This document shows, one piece after another, positions 1 through 7,192 of a stretch of 13,540 nucleotides of DNA. This DNA comes from Pseudomonadota bacterium (GTDB lineage: Bacteria; Pseudomonadota; Alphaproteobacteria; Sphingomonadales; Sphingomonadaceae): the NCBI GenBank assembly GCA_029781465.1, contig JAKOWQ010000319.1, positions 1-13,540 on the forward strand, given 5' to 3'. The position numbers and the translations under genes were made by a program. Each line of letters starts with the position of its first letter. Position 1 is the first letter of the stretch. The notes beneath the pieces were generated by a model. The model did no database searches. It was not told where the DNA came from and saw only the letters and a list, made by a program, of their open reading frames with translations.

Positions 1-366
1 CCGGCGCGAGGCGGGGGGCGTCCGGCGCGCTGCCAGCGCCGACCGCGCGGCGTCGGGCGCGGGGGGGTGGGTGGGCGGCTGTACCGCTGGCTCCGGGGGC
101 CGGGCTGGCGGCAAGATCGTGCCGCCCTCCGGCAAGGGCGCGGCAAGGGTGGCGGGCAGGGCGGAAGGCAGGGCAGGGGGCTGCGGCGGTACGATCGAAG
201 CGCCTGCCTGCAGCGGTGCGGCTGCGGCTTCCCCTTCGGGCGGTACCTCAATCGCCAGGAAAGCGCCGAAATCCGCGCTTTCCGGCCCAGCCCCCGGCGA
301 TGGCGGCACCGCACCGCCCGGTAGCGGCGCGGCTGCGGGCAGGACGAGGACGGAAGGCTGGATCAT
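1..366 (-). CDS. fliK: FliK-like flagellar hook-length control protein, N-terminal part (cut by window edge)
   Basis: An open frame of 122 codons starts at an ATG at 366-364 and reaches the left edge without a stop, so only the N-terminus is seen. A CAGGAG ribosome site lies six bases before the ATG. The visible protein begins MIQPSVLVLPAAAPLPGG and is low complexity: about a quarter proline and very rich in alanine, with one less biased stretch (ADFGAFLAIEV, about residues 31-41). No conserved domain is visible; in FliK the conserved C-terminal domain that contacts FlhB would lie outside the window. The call therefore rests on position, as last gene of fliE-F-G-H-I-J, and on composition typical of FliK N-termini. 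FliK is secreted through the flagellar export gate, measures the hook and switches export to filament substrates. It starts 30 nt after the fliJ stop. Another Pro/Ala-rich protein cannot be excluded. Confidence 0.7.
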   Translation of the reverse strand, partial: MIQPSVLVLPAAAPLPGGAVPPSPGAGPESADFGAFLAIEVPPEGEAAAAPLQAGASIVPPQPPALPSALPATLAAPLPEGGTILPPARPPEPAVQPPTHPPAPDAARSALAARRTPPASRR

Positions 367-396
367 GGGCGGCTCCTGCGCGAAGGGTCGTGGAGG

Positions 397-825
397 CTAT
401 TCTTCAAGAACCGTGCCAACCGCGCGGCGCGCACCCAGCGCCTGCGGCGCGCGGGCCTGGGCGAGGCTGCGCGCCTGATCGCGGGCACGCTGTTCCACCA
501 CCGCGCGGCGGAGTTCGGCCTGGGCAAGCTCGTGCTGGCGGGCATCGGCAATGCTGCGCGCCTGGGCCAGATCGTTGGCGGTTGCAGCGCCGATGCCTTG
601 CAGACCGGCAACGAAAGCGCCCAGCTGGCGCAACTGATGACCGTCGCCAACCAGACTGGAGGCGCTGTAATCCTCGCTCATGGCCCTGGTCCGCTCGGCC
701 AGAGCGGAAAGCTGGGCCAGGGTGCCTTCGGCGCGTGCGGCTTCGCCCAGTGCGGTCTGCCGGGCAATCGCGCGGACCCGCTCGAGCCGCTGCAGGCGGC
801 GTAGCCTGGCCGCGTCAGGATGCAT
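397..825 (-). CDS. fliJ: Flagellar export chaperone/ATPase stalk protein FliJ
   Basis: The product has 142 aa, close to the usual FliJ size of about 145. It is almost wholly alpha-helical with heptad-like spacing and many Arg, Gln, Glu and Ala, as expected for the FliJ antiparallel coiled coil. The N-terminus (MHPDAARLRRLQRLERVRA) resembles FliJ N-termini with a basic first helix. FliJ sits in the pore of the FliI hexamer, couples the ATPase to the FlhA export gate and escorts chaperones. The ATG overlaps the end of fliI by 11 nt, so translation is probably coupled. Sequence conservation in this family is low, so the call leans on length, helical composition and place between fliI and fliK. 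Confidence 0.85.
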   Translation of the reverse strand: MHPDAARLRRLQRLERVRAIARQTALGEAARAEGTLAQLSALAERTRAMSEDYSASSLVGDGHQLRQLGAFVAGLQGIGAATANDLAQARSIADARQHELAQAELRRAVVEQRARDQARSLAQARAPQALGARRAVGTVLEE

Positions 826-2146
826 CGCCCAGCAGCGCCATGAGCGCGGCGACGCTCTGTTCCAGCGTCACGCAGCTCTTCGCGTCCTGGGTCAGGAAAC
901 CGGTCAAGGCCTCGTGCATGGCGATCGCCCGGTCGAGCCGGGGATCGGCCCCGGCGCGGTAGGCGCCCATCAGAACAAGGTCGCGGTTTGCCTCGTAACT
1001 GGCTGTCAGTGCGCGAAATTCGCGTGCCAGGGCGGCGTGCTCTGGTGCCACAATATCGGCCATCACCCGGCTGAGAGAGGCGGCGATGTCGATCGCGGGA
1101 TACTGCCCGCGCTGGGCCAGATCGCGGCTCAGCACCACGTGCCCGTCGAGGATCGAGCGCGCGGTATCGACCACCGGATCGTCCTGGTTGTCGCCATCGG
1201 CAAGCACGGTGTAGAGCCCGGTGATCGAGCCGCCCGAGGCGGCCGAATTGCCCGCGCGTTCGACCAGCTTGGTAATCGTGGCGAGGGCCGAGGGCGGATA
1301 GCCGCGCGCCGCGCCCGGCTCGCCCAGCAGCAGCGCGATCTCGCGCGCGGCGTGGGCCACGCGGGTCAGGCTGTCCATGATCAGCAGCACCTGCCGGCCC
1401 TGGGCGCGGAAGTGTTCGGCCAGGCTGGTCGCCAGCATGGCTCCGCGCAGGCGCAGGTTGGGGGCGTGGTCGGCGGGGACTGCCACCACCGCGGTACGCG
1501 CGCGCCGGGTGCCGTGCATGTGGCGCTCGACAAAGTCGGAAACCTCGCGCGCGCGCTCGCCGATCAGGCCCACCACCACCACCTCGGCCTCGGCGCCGGT
1601 CGCGATCATGTCGAGCAGCACCGACTTGCCCACGCCCGATCCGGCCATGATCCCGATCCGCTGGCCCACCCCGAAGGTAGTCAGCGCGTTGAGCGCGCGC
1701 ACCCCGGTATCGAAGGTTTCGCGCACCGGGCTGCGATCGAGCGCGCTGGTGCGCAGGCCGCCGGCGGGCCAGGCATGGTGCGGGTGGAGCGGGCCGCGCC
1801 CGTCAATCGCCAGGCCCTCGCCATCGACCGCGCGGCCAAGGAAGGCTTCCCCCACCGCCAGCATGCCCGGCCGCCCCTCGACGCGGACCCGTGCCCCCGG
1901 CCGCAGCATCACCGTATCGCCCAGCAGCATCATCAGCGTGCGGCCGTTGCGAAAGCCGATCACCTCGGCGGTGAGCATGGTACTCGCGCCCTGCGCGACG
2001 CGGCACAGCGCGCCGACCGGAGCGTTCAGGCCCGATACTTCGAGCAAACCGCCATCGCAGGCCGTGACCAGCCCGTAGCGCCCCGCCGTGAGGTCGATCT
2101 GCGCTTCGGCCATTTCATCGAGCAGGGGGGCGAACAGGTTCAGCAT
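815..2146 (-). CDS. fliI: Flagellum-specific export ATPase FliI
   Basis: The product has 443 aa, normal for FliI (about 440-460). It shows an N-terminal beta-barrel region (about 1-95), then the RecA-like ATPase core. The Walker A loop is AGSGVGKS at 168-175; the catalytic glutamate lies in GERAREV (E197); Walker B is VLLIMDSLTR at 253-262 with D258. The ATPase alpha/beta signature PAIDIAASLS is at 350-359. The C-terminal helical part (about 370-443) is intact. FliI hydrolyses ATP on the cytoplasmic face of the flagellar type III export apparatus and helps load rod, hook and filament proteins. The related Rho, F1-beta and virulence T3SS ATPases are excluded mainly by the flagellar neighbours. 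Its ATG overlaps the fliH stop by 7 nt and its stop overlaps fliJ, which fits coupled synthesis of the H-I-J complex. Confidence 0.97.
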   Translation of the reverse strand: MLNLFAPLLDEMAEAQIDLTAGRYGLVTACDGGLLEVSGLNAPVGALCRVAQGASTMLTAEVIGFRNGRTLMMLLGDTVMLRPGARVRVEGRPGMLAVGEAFLGRAVDGEGLAIDGRGPLHPHHAWPAGGLRTSALDRSPVRETFDTGVRALNALTTFGVGQRIGIMAGSGVGKSVLLDMIATGAEAEVVVVGLIGERAREVSDFVERHMHGTRRARTAVVAVPADHAPNLRLRGAMLATSLAEHFRAQGRQVLLIMDSLTRVAHAAREIALLLGEPGAARGYPPSALATITKLVERAGNSAASGGSITGLYTVLADGDNQDDPVVDTARSILDGHVVLSRDLAQRGQYPAIDIAASLSRVMADIVAPEHAALAREFRALTASYEANRDLVLMGAYRAGADPRLDRAIAMHEALTGFLTQDAKSCVTLEQSVAALMALLGDAS

Positions 2147-2712
2147 TGGGCCAGCGCCTCGGCGATGGCGCGGCGCCAGTGGGCCGGGCCATCCTCGACC
2201 CCTCCCGCCGGGGTTTCGAGCCGCAACGCGCCGCGTTCGAGCGCCAGGTCGGCCAGCGTCTCCAGACCCTCGGGCAGACGCGCTTCGATCACGGCCAGAT
2301 CATCGGGATGGAGCCGCAGCAGTTTGGCATCGTCGGCCCGGGCGAGCATGGCGGCGGCCCGATCGACCCGCGCCAGCAACGCCTCGCGATCGAGCGCCAG
2401 CGGAGCGATCGCAGCCTCGCACAGCGCCTCGACCGTGGCATAGAGCCGTTGCCGCAGCTGCTCGCGCAATTCGGCATCGAGCCGGGCGAGCGACAATTCG
2501 ATCCGCCCGCGCGCGGCTTCGCGCTCCTCTCGCGCCGCTTCCGCCTCGGTCAGGGCCTCGGCGCGCCCCTGGGCATGGGCTTCGGCCAGCGCCAGGGCCA
2601 GCGGGTCTTCCCCCTGCTCTGGCACCGGCGGCGCGGCAAGGGTGGCAGTGAACCGCGGATCGCAGGTAAAGCCGCCACTCCCGGTCAATGCCGCGAAAGG
2701 CAGGCTAGACAT
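2140..2712 (-). CDS. fliH: Flagellar export apparatus protein FliH (FliI regulator)
   Basis: The product has 190 aa, at the short end for FliH (about 200-240). A loose, Pro-rich N-terminus (about 1-35) is followed by a long Ala/Glu/Arg-rich helix (about 38-95), then a compact C-terminal region with a DDAKLLRLHPDDLAVIEARL stretch (about 125-145) like the FliH/YscL/V-ATPase E-subunit family. FliH dimers bind the FliI N-terminus, restrain its ATPase and tether it to the C-ring. The gene overlaps fliG upstream by 8 nt and fliI downstream by 7 nt, as expected for a partner made in fixed ratio. Family identity rests on the C-terminal half plus synteny, since the N-terminal part is weakly conserved. 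Confidence 0.9.
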   Translation of the reverse strand: MSSLPFAALTGSGGFTCDPRFTATLAAPPVPEQGEDPLALALAEAHAQGRAEALTEAEAAREEREAARGRIELSLARLDAELREQLRQRLYATVEALCEAAIAPLALDREALLARVDRAAAMLARADDAKLLRLHPDDLAVIEARLPEGLETLADLALERGALRLETPAGGVEDGPAHWRRAIAEALAQC

Positions 2713-3724
2713 ATTCGTCGTCCCCGCCGCCGCCGAACTGGATCACGCCTTCGCTGGCCAGACGCCGCGCGGTGGCGATGATGGCGCGCTGCGCCTCGAC
2801 CACCTCGGCCATCTTGAGACGTCCGCGGCTGGCGATCTCGTCTTTCACCCCATCGGCGGCGCGGCTCGACATCGCGCGGAAGAAGGCCTCGCGGTGTTCC
2901 TCGGTCGTGCCTTTCAGCGCGTCGATCAGCACCTCGCTTTCCACCTCGCGCAGCAAGGCGCCCATCGCCTGGGGATCGAGCGCGAAGAGGTGCTCGAATT
3001 TGAACATCTCGTTTTCGATCCGGCGGGCGAGCGCTTTGTCGATCCGGCCCAGCTCGGGCATGATCCGTTTTTCGGCGGCCTTGCCGGCATTGTTGATGAT
3101 CTCGGCGGCCTCGCGCATGCCGCCCAGCAGCAACATGTCACGCCCGTGGCTTTCCGCGATCCGGCTTTCGAGCAGTTGCTCGAGCATCACCACCGCCTCG
3201 CGCGAGACCGGGCCGAGCGTCGCGATGCGGTGCACCACCTGGGTCTGCTGCTCGGCCGGGAGCGAATGGAGCACCTGCGCCGCCACCTCGGGATCGAGCT
3301 GCACCAGCAGCACCGCGATCGCCTGGGGATGCTCGTCGCGGATCAGCGGAATCAGCGCCTGCGGGGTAAGCCAGCGTGCCAGCTCGATTGCCGGGCCGCG
3401 ATCCTCGCCTTCGGGCAGGATGCGCTGCATCAGGCTGTCGGCCTTCACCGGACCGATCGCGCGGTTCATCAGCGAGCGGACCTTTTGGCTGCGTCCGCGC
3501 GCGCTGATTCCCAGGTGATCGGTGCTGCGCACGAAACCGGAGATCGCCTGGGTGATCTGCTCGGGGCCGATGTCGCCCAGCGCGCACATCTTCTCGCCCA
3601 GCACCTGAAGCTCATCGGGACCCAGCCGGCCGAGGATCGCGGCGGCCTGTTCCTCTTCGAGCAGCATGATCATCACCGCAGCGCGGTCGGAATCGGCCAG
3701 GAGGGCATGCGAAACCGCGATCAT
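2705..3724 (-). CDS. fliG: Flagellar motor switch protein FliG
   Basis: The product has 339 aa, a typical FliG length. It shows the N-terminal FliF-binding domain (about 1-110), a middle domain with the EHPQ motif at 131-134, and the C-terminal torque domain (about 240-330). The charged residues that meet MotA in E. coli FliG have counterparts: K271, R288, D295, E296 (Asp in E. coli) and K304 (Arg in E. coli), so charge is kept at each site. The C-terminus ends EYV, as in E. coli (DTYV). FliG joins the MS ring to the C-ring and is the part of the rotor on which the stator acts. Its ATG overlaps the fliF stop as ATGA, giving direct coupling with its binding partner. The stator genes motA-motB lie about 9 kb away in the same window. 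Confidence 0.98.
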   Translation of the reverse strand: MIAVSHALLADSDRAAVMIMLLEEEQAAAILGRLGPDELQVLGEKMCALGDIGPEQITQAISGFVRSTDHLGISARGRSQKVRSLMNRAIGPVKADSLMQRILPEGEDRGPAIELARWLTPQALIPLIRDEHPQAIAVLLVQLDPEVAAQVLHSLPAEQQTQVVHRIATLGPVSREAVVMLEQLLESRIAESHGRDMLLLGGMREAAEIINNAGKAAEKRIMPELGRIDKALARRIENEMFKFEHLFALDPQAMGALLREVESEVLIDALKGTTEEHREAFFRAMSSRAADGVKDEIASRGRLKMAEVVEAQRAIIATARRLASEGVIQFGGGGDDEYV

Positions 3725-5322
3725 GGGGCTGTCTCCGCCTGCATGCCCAGCATCTGGCGCAGCGCCAGCAGGGCGTCCTCGGGTTTTTCATCGACGATCC
3801 GCTGCGCCAGCGAGACCTGCCGGCCAAGCAGCGCGGCATCGACCGCGCCCGCCGAGGGATCGGCCGGACGCACGATCCGCTCGCCGTTTTCATCGACCAG
3901 CAGTTCGTCCTCCTGGGCTTTCGCGGGCTGGCGGCGCAGCGCCGCGAGCAGCGGGCGCACCGCCAGCACCAGCACCAGCACCACCGCGATCAGCGCCACC
4001 GCGCTGCGCACTAGCATGGCGAACCATCCGGTCTCGTAGAACGGCAGTGCGTTATCCGGAACCGGTTCGAACGGGCGGACCATCACCGATACCTGATCGC
4101 CGCGCGCGGGATCGATCCCGGTTGCCGCGCCGACCAGCTGCCTCAGCTGCTCGATATCCGATCCCTTGGCCTTGGCCATTGCCGCCTGGCTGATCGCGAC
4201 GGCGACCGAGAGCCGCTTGACCTTGCCCGGAGCGGAGTTGGCCACCGCCACCTCGCGCCCCAGTTCGTAAGTGCGGCTCGCGCTGCTTTCGCCGTTGACC
4301 GGGGCCGGGGCCGCAGCGGGCGCGGCGCCCTGCGGCGGCCCGGCGCGCAGCGTGGTGGCGGGCGGCGGGGTGTTGGAAACCACCCCTGGAATCCCGCCCG
4401 CCGGAGCCGACCCGCTGCTTTGCGAACTCTGCTGGCTTTCGGTGCGGATCACGCCGTCCTTGTCATAGCTTTCGCGCGCCGAGGTGATCTGATCCATGTC
4501 GAGATCGACCTGAACCTCGCTGGTGAAGTTGCCGCTGCCGAGCATCGGGGTGAGCAGTGCGTCGAGCTGCGCGCGCAGCTTGTCCTCGAGCCGGGCCTGC
4601 AGTTCGAGCCGGTCGGAATTGGCGCCGCGATCCGCGCTCAGCAGCCGGCCGTGCTGATCGACCACGCGCACCGCGTCGGCGGCCATTCCCGGAACCGATC
4701 CGGCGACCAGATTGACGATCGCTGAAACCTGGCTGTCGCCGAGCTGGCGGCCCTGGGCCATGCGCACCATTACCGAAGCGCTGGGCGGCGCATCCTCGCG
4801 CACGAAGACCGAGCGGTTCGCTTCGGCCAGGTGCACCCGCACCGCCTCCACCCCGTCGATCTGCTGGATGGTCAGCATCAATTCGTGCTCGCGCGCGGCG
4901 CGCAGCCGTTCGCCCTCTAGCGCGCGGCTGGCACCCAGCGGCAGGCTGTCGAGCGCGGAGGTGGCATCGGGAACCGCCAGCGCGCCGTCCGAGGCGACCA
5001 GCATCCGCGCACGGTACAGATCGTCTTCGCCGACACTGAGCGTGCCGGTATCGGCATCGATCCGCCAGGCAATCCCGGCCTTGTCGAGGCTGGCGGTAAC
5101 CGCGGCGCGCCCGGCATCGTCAAGCCCCGCATAGAGTGTGCGCTGCGGCGCCGGGGCAAGCGTGGCCCAGGTCAGTGCCACCGCGCCAAGCCCGGCGAGG
5201 CCGCCGAACCACGGCAAGGCCCGGCGCACGGCGGGCTGGCGGGCAAGGCCTCGCAGCTGCTCGAGCGGATTGGCCGGGGCCAGCGGTGCGGGCGGCGCGG
5301 CGGTGGAAACAAGCTCAGCCAT
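3721..5322 (-). CDS. fliF: Flagellar MS-ring protein FliF
   Basis: The product has 533 aa, normal for FliF (about 530-570). A hydrophobic helix near residues 38-56 and a second at about 437-458 (AVALIAVVLVLVLAVRPLLA region) flank the periplasmic part with its ring-building motifs (about 60-280). A Ser/Pro/Ala/Gly-rich linker spans about 295-345. The C-terminal cytoplasmic tail ends in an ALLALRQMLG helix (518-527) of the kind that docks FliG. FliF forms the membrane ring that founds the basal body. The ATG lies 3 nt after the fliE stop, and the fliF stop shares ATGA with the fliG start. It is preceded by a G-run (GGGGGTGTGATAG) rather than a clear AGGAG, so coupling to fliE may matter. No defect is seen. 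Confidence 0.98.
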   Translation of the reverse strand: MAELVSTAAPPAPLAPANPLEQLRGLARQPAVRRALPWFGGLAGLGAVALTWATLAPAPQRTLYAGLDDAGRAAVTASLDKAGIAWRIDADTGTLSVGEDDLYRARMLVASDGALAVPDATSALDSLPLGASRALEGERLRAAREHELMLTIQQIDGVEAVRVHLAEANRSVFVREDAPPSASVMVRMAQGRQLGDSQVSAIVNLVAGSVPGMAADAVRVVDQHGRLLSADRGANSDRLELQARLEDKLRAQLDALLTPMLGSGNFTSEVQVDLDMDQITSARESYDKDGVIRTESQQSSQSSGSAPAGGIPGVVSNTPPPATTLRAGPPQGAAPAAAPAPVNGESSASRTYELGREVAVANSAPGKVKRLSVAVAISQAAMAKAKGSDIEQLRQLVGAATGIDPARGDQVSVMVRPFEPVPDNALPFYETGWFAMLVRSAVALIAVVLVLVLAVRPLLAALRRQPAKAQEDELLVDENGERIVRPADPSAGAVDAALLGRQVSLAQRIVDEKPEDALLALRQMLGMQAETAP

Positions 5323-5325
5323 CTA

Positions 5326-5703
5326 TCACACCCCCATCCGCATGATGTCCTGGTAGGCCGAGAGCAGCCGGTTGCGGACCTGGAGCGTGGCCTCGAAGGC
5401 GATCCCGGCTTCCTGCCGGGCCAGCATCACCTGGGCCATGTCGGTCACCTCGCCGCGCTCGAACCCCGCGCTCAGCGCTTCGGCGCGGTTCTGGCTGGCC
5501 GAAACCCCGTCGAGCGCGTGCTTGAGCGCCCCGCCGAAGCCGCCAGCCGGGGCCTGCTCCACCGCCGGGGCGGGGGCCTGCCCGTTCGATGCGGTGTGGA
5601 CGTCCTGCAAAAGCTGCGAGCGATCGAGGATCTGCTGGCGCATCGCCATGATCTGTTGCAGCGAGCCGCCGCCCGCGCCGCCAAGGGGACCGATGCCGCT
5701 CAT
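5326..5703 (-). CDS. fliE: Flagellar hook-basal body adaptor protein FliE
   Basis: The product has 125 aa and ends LLSAYQDIMRMGV, a close match to the FliE C-terminus (family ends AYQEIMRMQV-like). The C-terminal half (about 58-125) carries the conserved helices, with MAQVMLARQEAGIAFEATLQVRN typical of the family. The N-terminal part (about 1-55) is Gly- and Gln-rich with an Ala/Pro segment. FliE joins the MS ring to the rod and is among the first proteins exported. The frame stays open upstream into the regulator gene, but the ATG at 5703-5701 is chosen because it overlaps the regulator stop as ATGA and gives a family-length protein. Confidence 0.95.
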   Translation of the reverse strand: MSGIGPLGGAGGGSLQQIMAMRQQILDRSQLLQDVHTASNGQAPAPAVEQAPAGGFGGALKHALDGVSASQNRAEALSAGFERGEVTDMAQVMLARQEAGIAFEATLQVRNRLLSAYQDIMRMGV

Positions 5704-6962
5704 CGCCGGGCTCCGGCCACGGCGGGCATCGCGATTCCAGCCTCGCGGAAGGCGGCGAGGCGATAGCGCAGCGTGCGTTCGGAGATACCCAGCCGCGCGG
5801 CTGCCGCGATCCGGCTTCCGCCGCAGGCGTCGAGCGTCTCCATGATCGCGCGGGCCTCGGAGAGTTGGACGATGTTGGAAAGCCTGCCCGCGCCGGTGCT
5901 CGCCGGTGCCTCGGGTTCGCTTCCGACCAGCCGCGCCGGGCTGTCGAAGACGATGTGCTGGGCGCCGATCTCGGCGCAGCCCTCGGCCAGCAGAAGCGCG
6001 CGGCGAATCACGTTTTCCAGCTCGCGCACATTGCCGGGCCAGCCGTGGCGGCGCAGCAGGGTCAGCGCGGGATCGGAAATCCACGGTAGCGCTCTTCCCG
6101 GTGCGGCGTGGCGCAGCAGCAGGGCGAAGGCCAGCGGGGCAATGTCTTCCGCCCGGTCGCGCAGTGCCCGCAGCGCCAGCGGGAAGACGTTGAGGCGATA
6201 GAACAGGTCGGCGCGGAAGCGGCCCTCGGCCACTTCGGTGGGCAGGTCGCGGTTGGCGCAGGCGATCACCCGCACGTCGATCCGCACCGGCTGGGTCGAT
6301 CCGATCGGTACGACTTCACCCTCCTGGAGCGCGCGTAGCAGCTTGGCCTGAAGCGAAAGAGGCATTTCGGCGATCTCGTCGAGCAGCAGGGTGCCGCCGT
6401 CGGCGGCACGGAAGAAGCCTTCGCTGGCCTCGGTGGCTCCGGTGAAGGCGCCCTTGCGGTGCCCGAACAGCAGGGCTTCGAGCATGGTCTCGGGCATGGC
6501 GGCGCAATTGACCGCGACAAAGGGGCCGGTGCGGCGCGGGCTGCGGGCATGGATGAAGCGGCTCAGCACTTCCTTTCCGGTGCCGGTCGGTCCGTTTATC
6601 AGCACCGGGATCTCGCTTGCCGCCAGCCGTTCGGCGAGCGCGAGCACGGACAGGCTTTCGGGATCGGCGGCGATCGGCATGCCCGGCGCGGCCAGCGCAG
6701 CGACCAGCGCCGCCAGCGGCGCCTCGCTCACCGGATCGCGATAGGACAGGGTCAGCCGTCCACGCGCGCCTTCGCGCACCAGCCGGTTGGCGTTGCCGCG
6801 CACCAGGGTGACGCAGGGGCCGGGGCCGGGCGGAACTGCCTCGCCCTCGCCGCGCAGGGCCGGGGCGCCTTCGCCCCCCACCGCTGCCAGGATCGCCGCC
6901 GCGCGCTGGACCAGCGGCGCATGCTGTTTCGCCAGGCTTTCGCTACAGGCCGGAACGGTCAT
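5700..6962 (-). CDS. Sigma-54-dependent flagellar transcription activator (FlbD/FleQ-like), no receiver domain
   Basis: The 420-aa product has a complete AAA+ sigma-54 interaction domain (about 100-340): Walker A GPTGTGKE at 124-131, the sigma-54-contacting GAFTGA loop at 171-176, Walker B TLLLDE at 191-196, arginine-finger region RFRADLFYRL at 248-257, and sensor II WPGNVRELE at 308-316. A Fis-type helix-turn-helix occupies about 370-405. It should bind enhancer sites and open sigma-54 promoters of flagellar genes. The N-terminal 100 residues lack the Asp pair, phospho-Asp and Lys pattern of a response-regulator receiver, and I do not recognise them; control by phosphorylation is therefore unlikely. 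The ATG at 6962 is the first start after an in-frame upstream TAA. The gene heads the operon and overlaps fliE by 4 nt. The closest named families are FlbD (Caulobacter) and FleQ/FlrA (gammaproteobacteria); I cannot choose between them by eye. Confidence 0.93.
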   Translation of the reverse strand: MTVPACSESLAKQHAPLVQRAAAILAAVGGEGAPALRGEGEAVPPGPGPCVTLVRGNANRLVREGARGRLTLSYRDPVSEAPLAALVAALAAPGMPIAADPESLSVLALAERLAASEIPVLINGPTGTGKEVLSRFIHARSPRRTGPFVAVNCAAMPETMLEALLFGHRKGAFTGATEASEGFFRAADGGTLLLDEIAEMPLSLQAKLLRALQEGEVVPIGSTQPVRIDVRVIACANRDLPTEVAEGRFRADLFYRLNVFPLALRALRDRAEDIAPLAFALLLRHAAPGRALPWISDPALTLLRRHGWPGNVRELENVIRRALLLAEGCAEIGAQHIVFDSPARLVGSEPEAPASTGAGRLSNIVQLSEARAIMETLDACGGSRIAAAARLGISERTLRYRLAAFREAGIAMPAVAGARR

Positions 6963-7009
6963 TTCGTGGAACCCCCATTAACCATGACTTCGAGGGGCGT
7001 TGTGCGCGC

Positions 7010-7036
7010 GGAACGGCAAATCCTTTGGAAACTTAA
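7010..7036 (-). promoter_or_regulatory. Sigma-28 (FliA)-like promoter candidate for the regulator-fliE-K operon
   Basis: Read on the minus strand, TTAAGTTT (7036-7029) matches the enterobacterial sigma-28 -35 box TAAAGTTT at 7 of 8 bases. After exactly 11 bases comes GCCGTTCC (7017-7010), which matches the -10 box GCCGATAA at 5 of 8. Transcription would start near 7003, giving a leader of about 40 nt before the regulator ATG. The A/T-rich -35 stands out from the GC-rich surroundings. The weak half of the -10 and the lack of any experimental data keep this a candidate. Confidence 0.4.
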
Positions 7037-7098
7037 GTCCCCGGGCAAGCCCCTAGGCATTTCACCGGATGCAGGGCGGGCGGGGCGAACCCTGCCCT

Positions 7099-7126
7099 TA
7101 AAAGCCGGCCCGGACGGTCGCTCTAA
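7099..7126 (+). promoter_or_regulatory. Weak promoter candidate for fliC
   Basis: The TTAAAA tract at 7098-7103 and CTCTAA at 7121-7126 are the only A/T-rich blocks close upstream of fliC. They loosely resemble a sigma-28 pair (TAAA, then CGCTCTAA with 4 of 8 matches) with spacing one base longer than consensus. A start near 7133 would leave a leader of about 60 nt. I found no properly spaced GG-N10-GC sigma-54 core on the plus strand in this intergenic region. Confidence 0.25.
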
Positions 7127-7181
7127 TGGCTGCACGCCGCGGCGGATGGTCCGGCACGGCAGGCACCACGGGACTATCCAC

Positions 7182-7186
7182 GGGAG
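7182..7186 (+). promoter_or_regulatory. Ribosome binding site of fliC
   Basis: GGGAG lies 6 nt before the fliC ATG at 7193. It fixes the start and fits strong translation of an abundant filament protein. Confidence 0.75.
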
Positions 7187-7192
7187 TCAATC

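Noticed and set aside
680..2443. A 587-codon open frame on the plus strand opposite fliI/fliH
   Set aside because: It is antisense to clear fliI and fliH. Its composition (His, Gln, Arg, Ala rich) is typical of the mirror frame of a GC-rich gene, and it shows no domain.
2642..4039. A 465-codon open frame on the plus strand opposite fliG/fliF
   Set aside because: It is a shadow of fliG; the product has the His/Gln/Arg-rich mirror-frame composition with no recognisable motif, and the opposite strand is certain.
5326..6084. A longer fliE reading frame extending into the regulator gene
   Set aside because: The extra N-terminus is Arg-rich out-of-frame regulator sequence. The internal ATG at 5703 gives a family-length FliE and an ATGA junction.
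7071..7095. Inverted repeat GCAGGG / CCCTGC in the regulator-fliC spacer
   Set aside because: The arms are only 6 bp, with a 13-nt GC-rich centre, in DNA where such pairs arise often by chance. It could be an activator site, but nothing else supports this.
7150..7168. CCGGCACGGCAGGCAC as a sigma-54 promoter for fliC
   Set aside because: It has GGCACG like the -24 element, but the next GC is 8 bp after the GG instead of 10, so the spacing is wrong.
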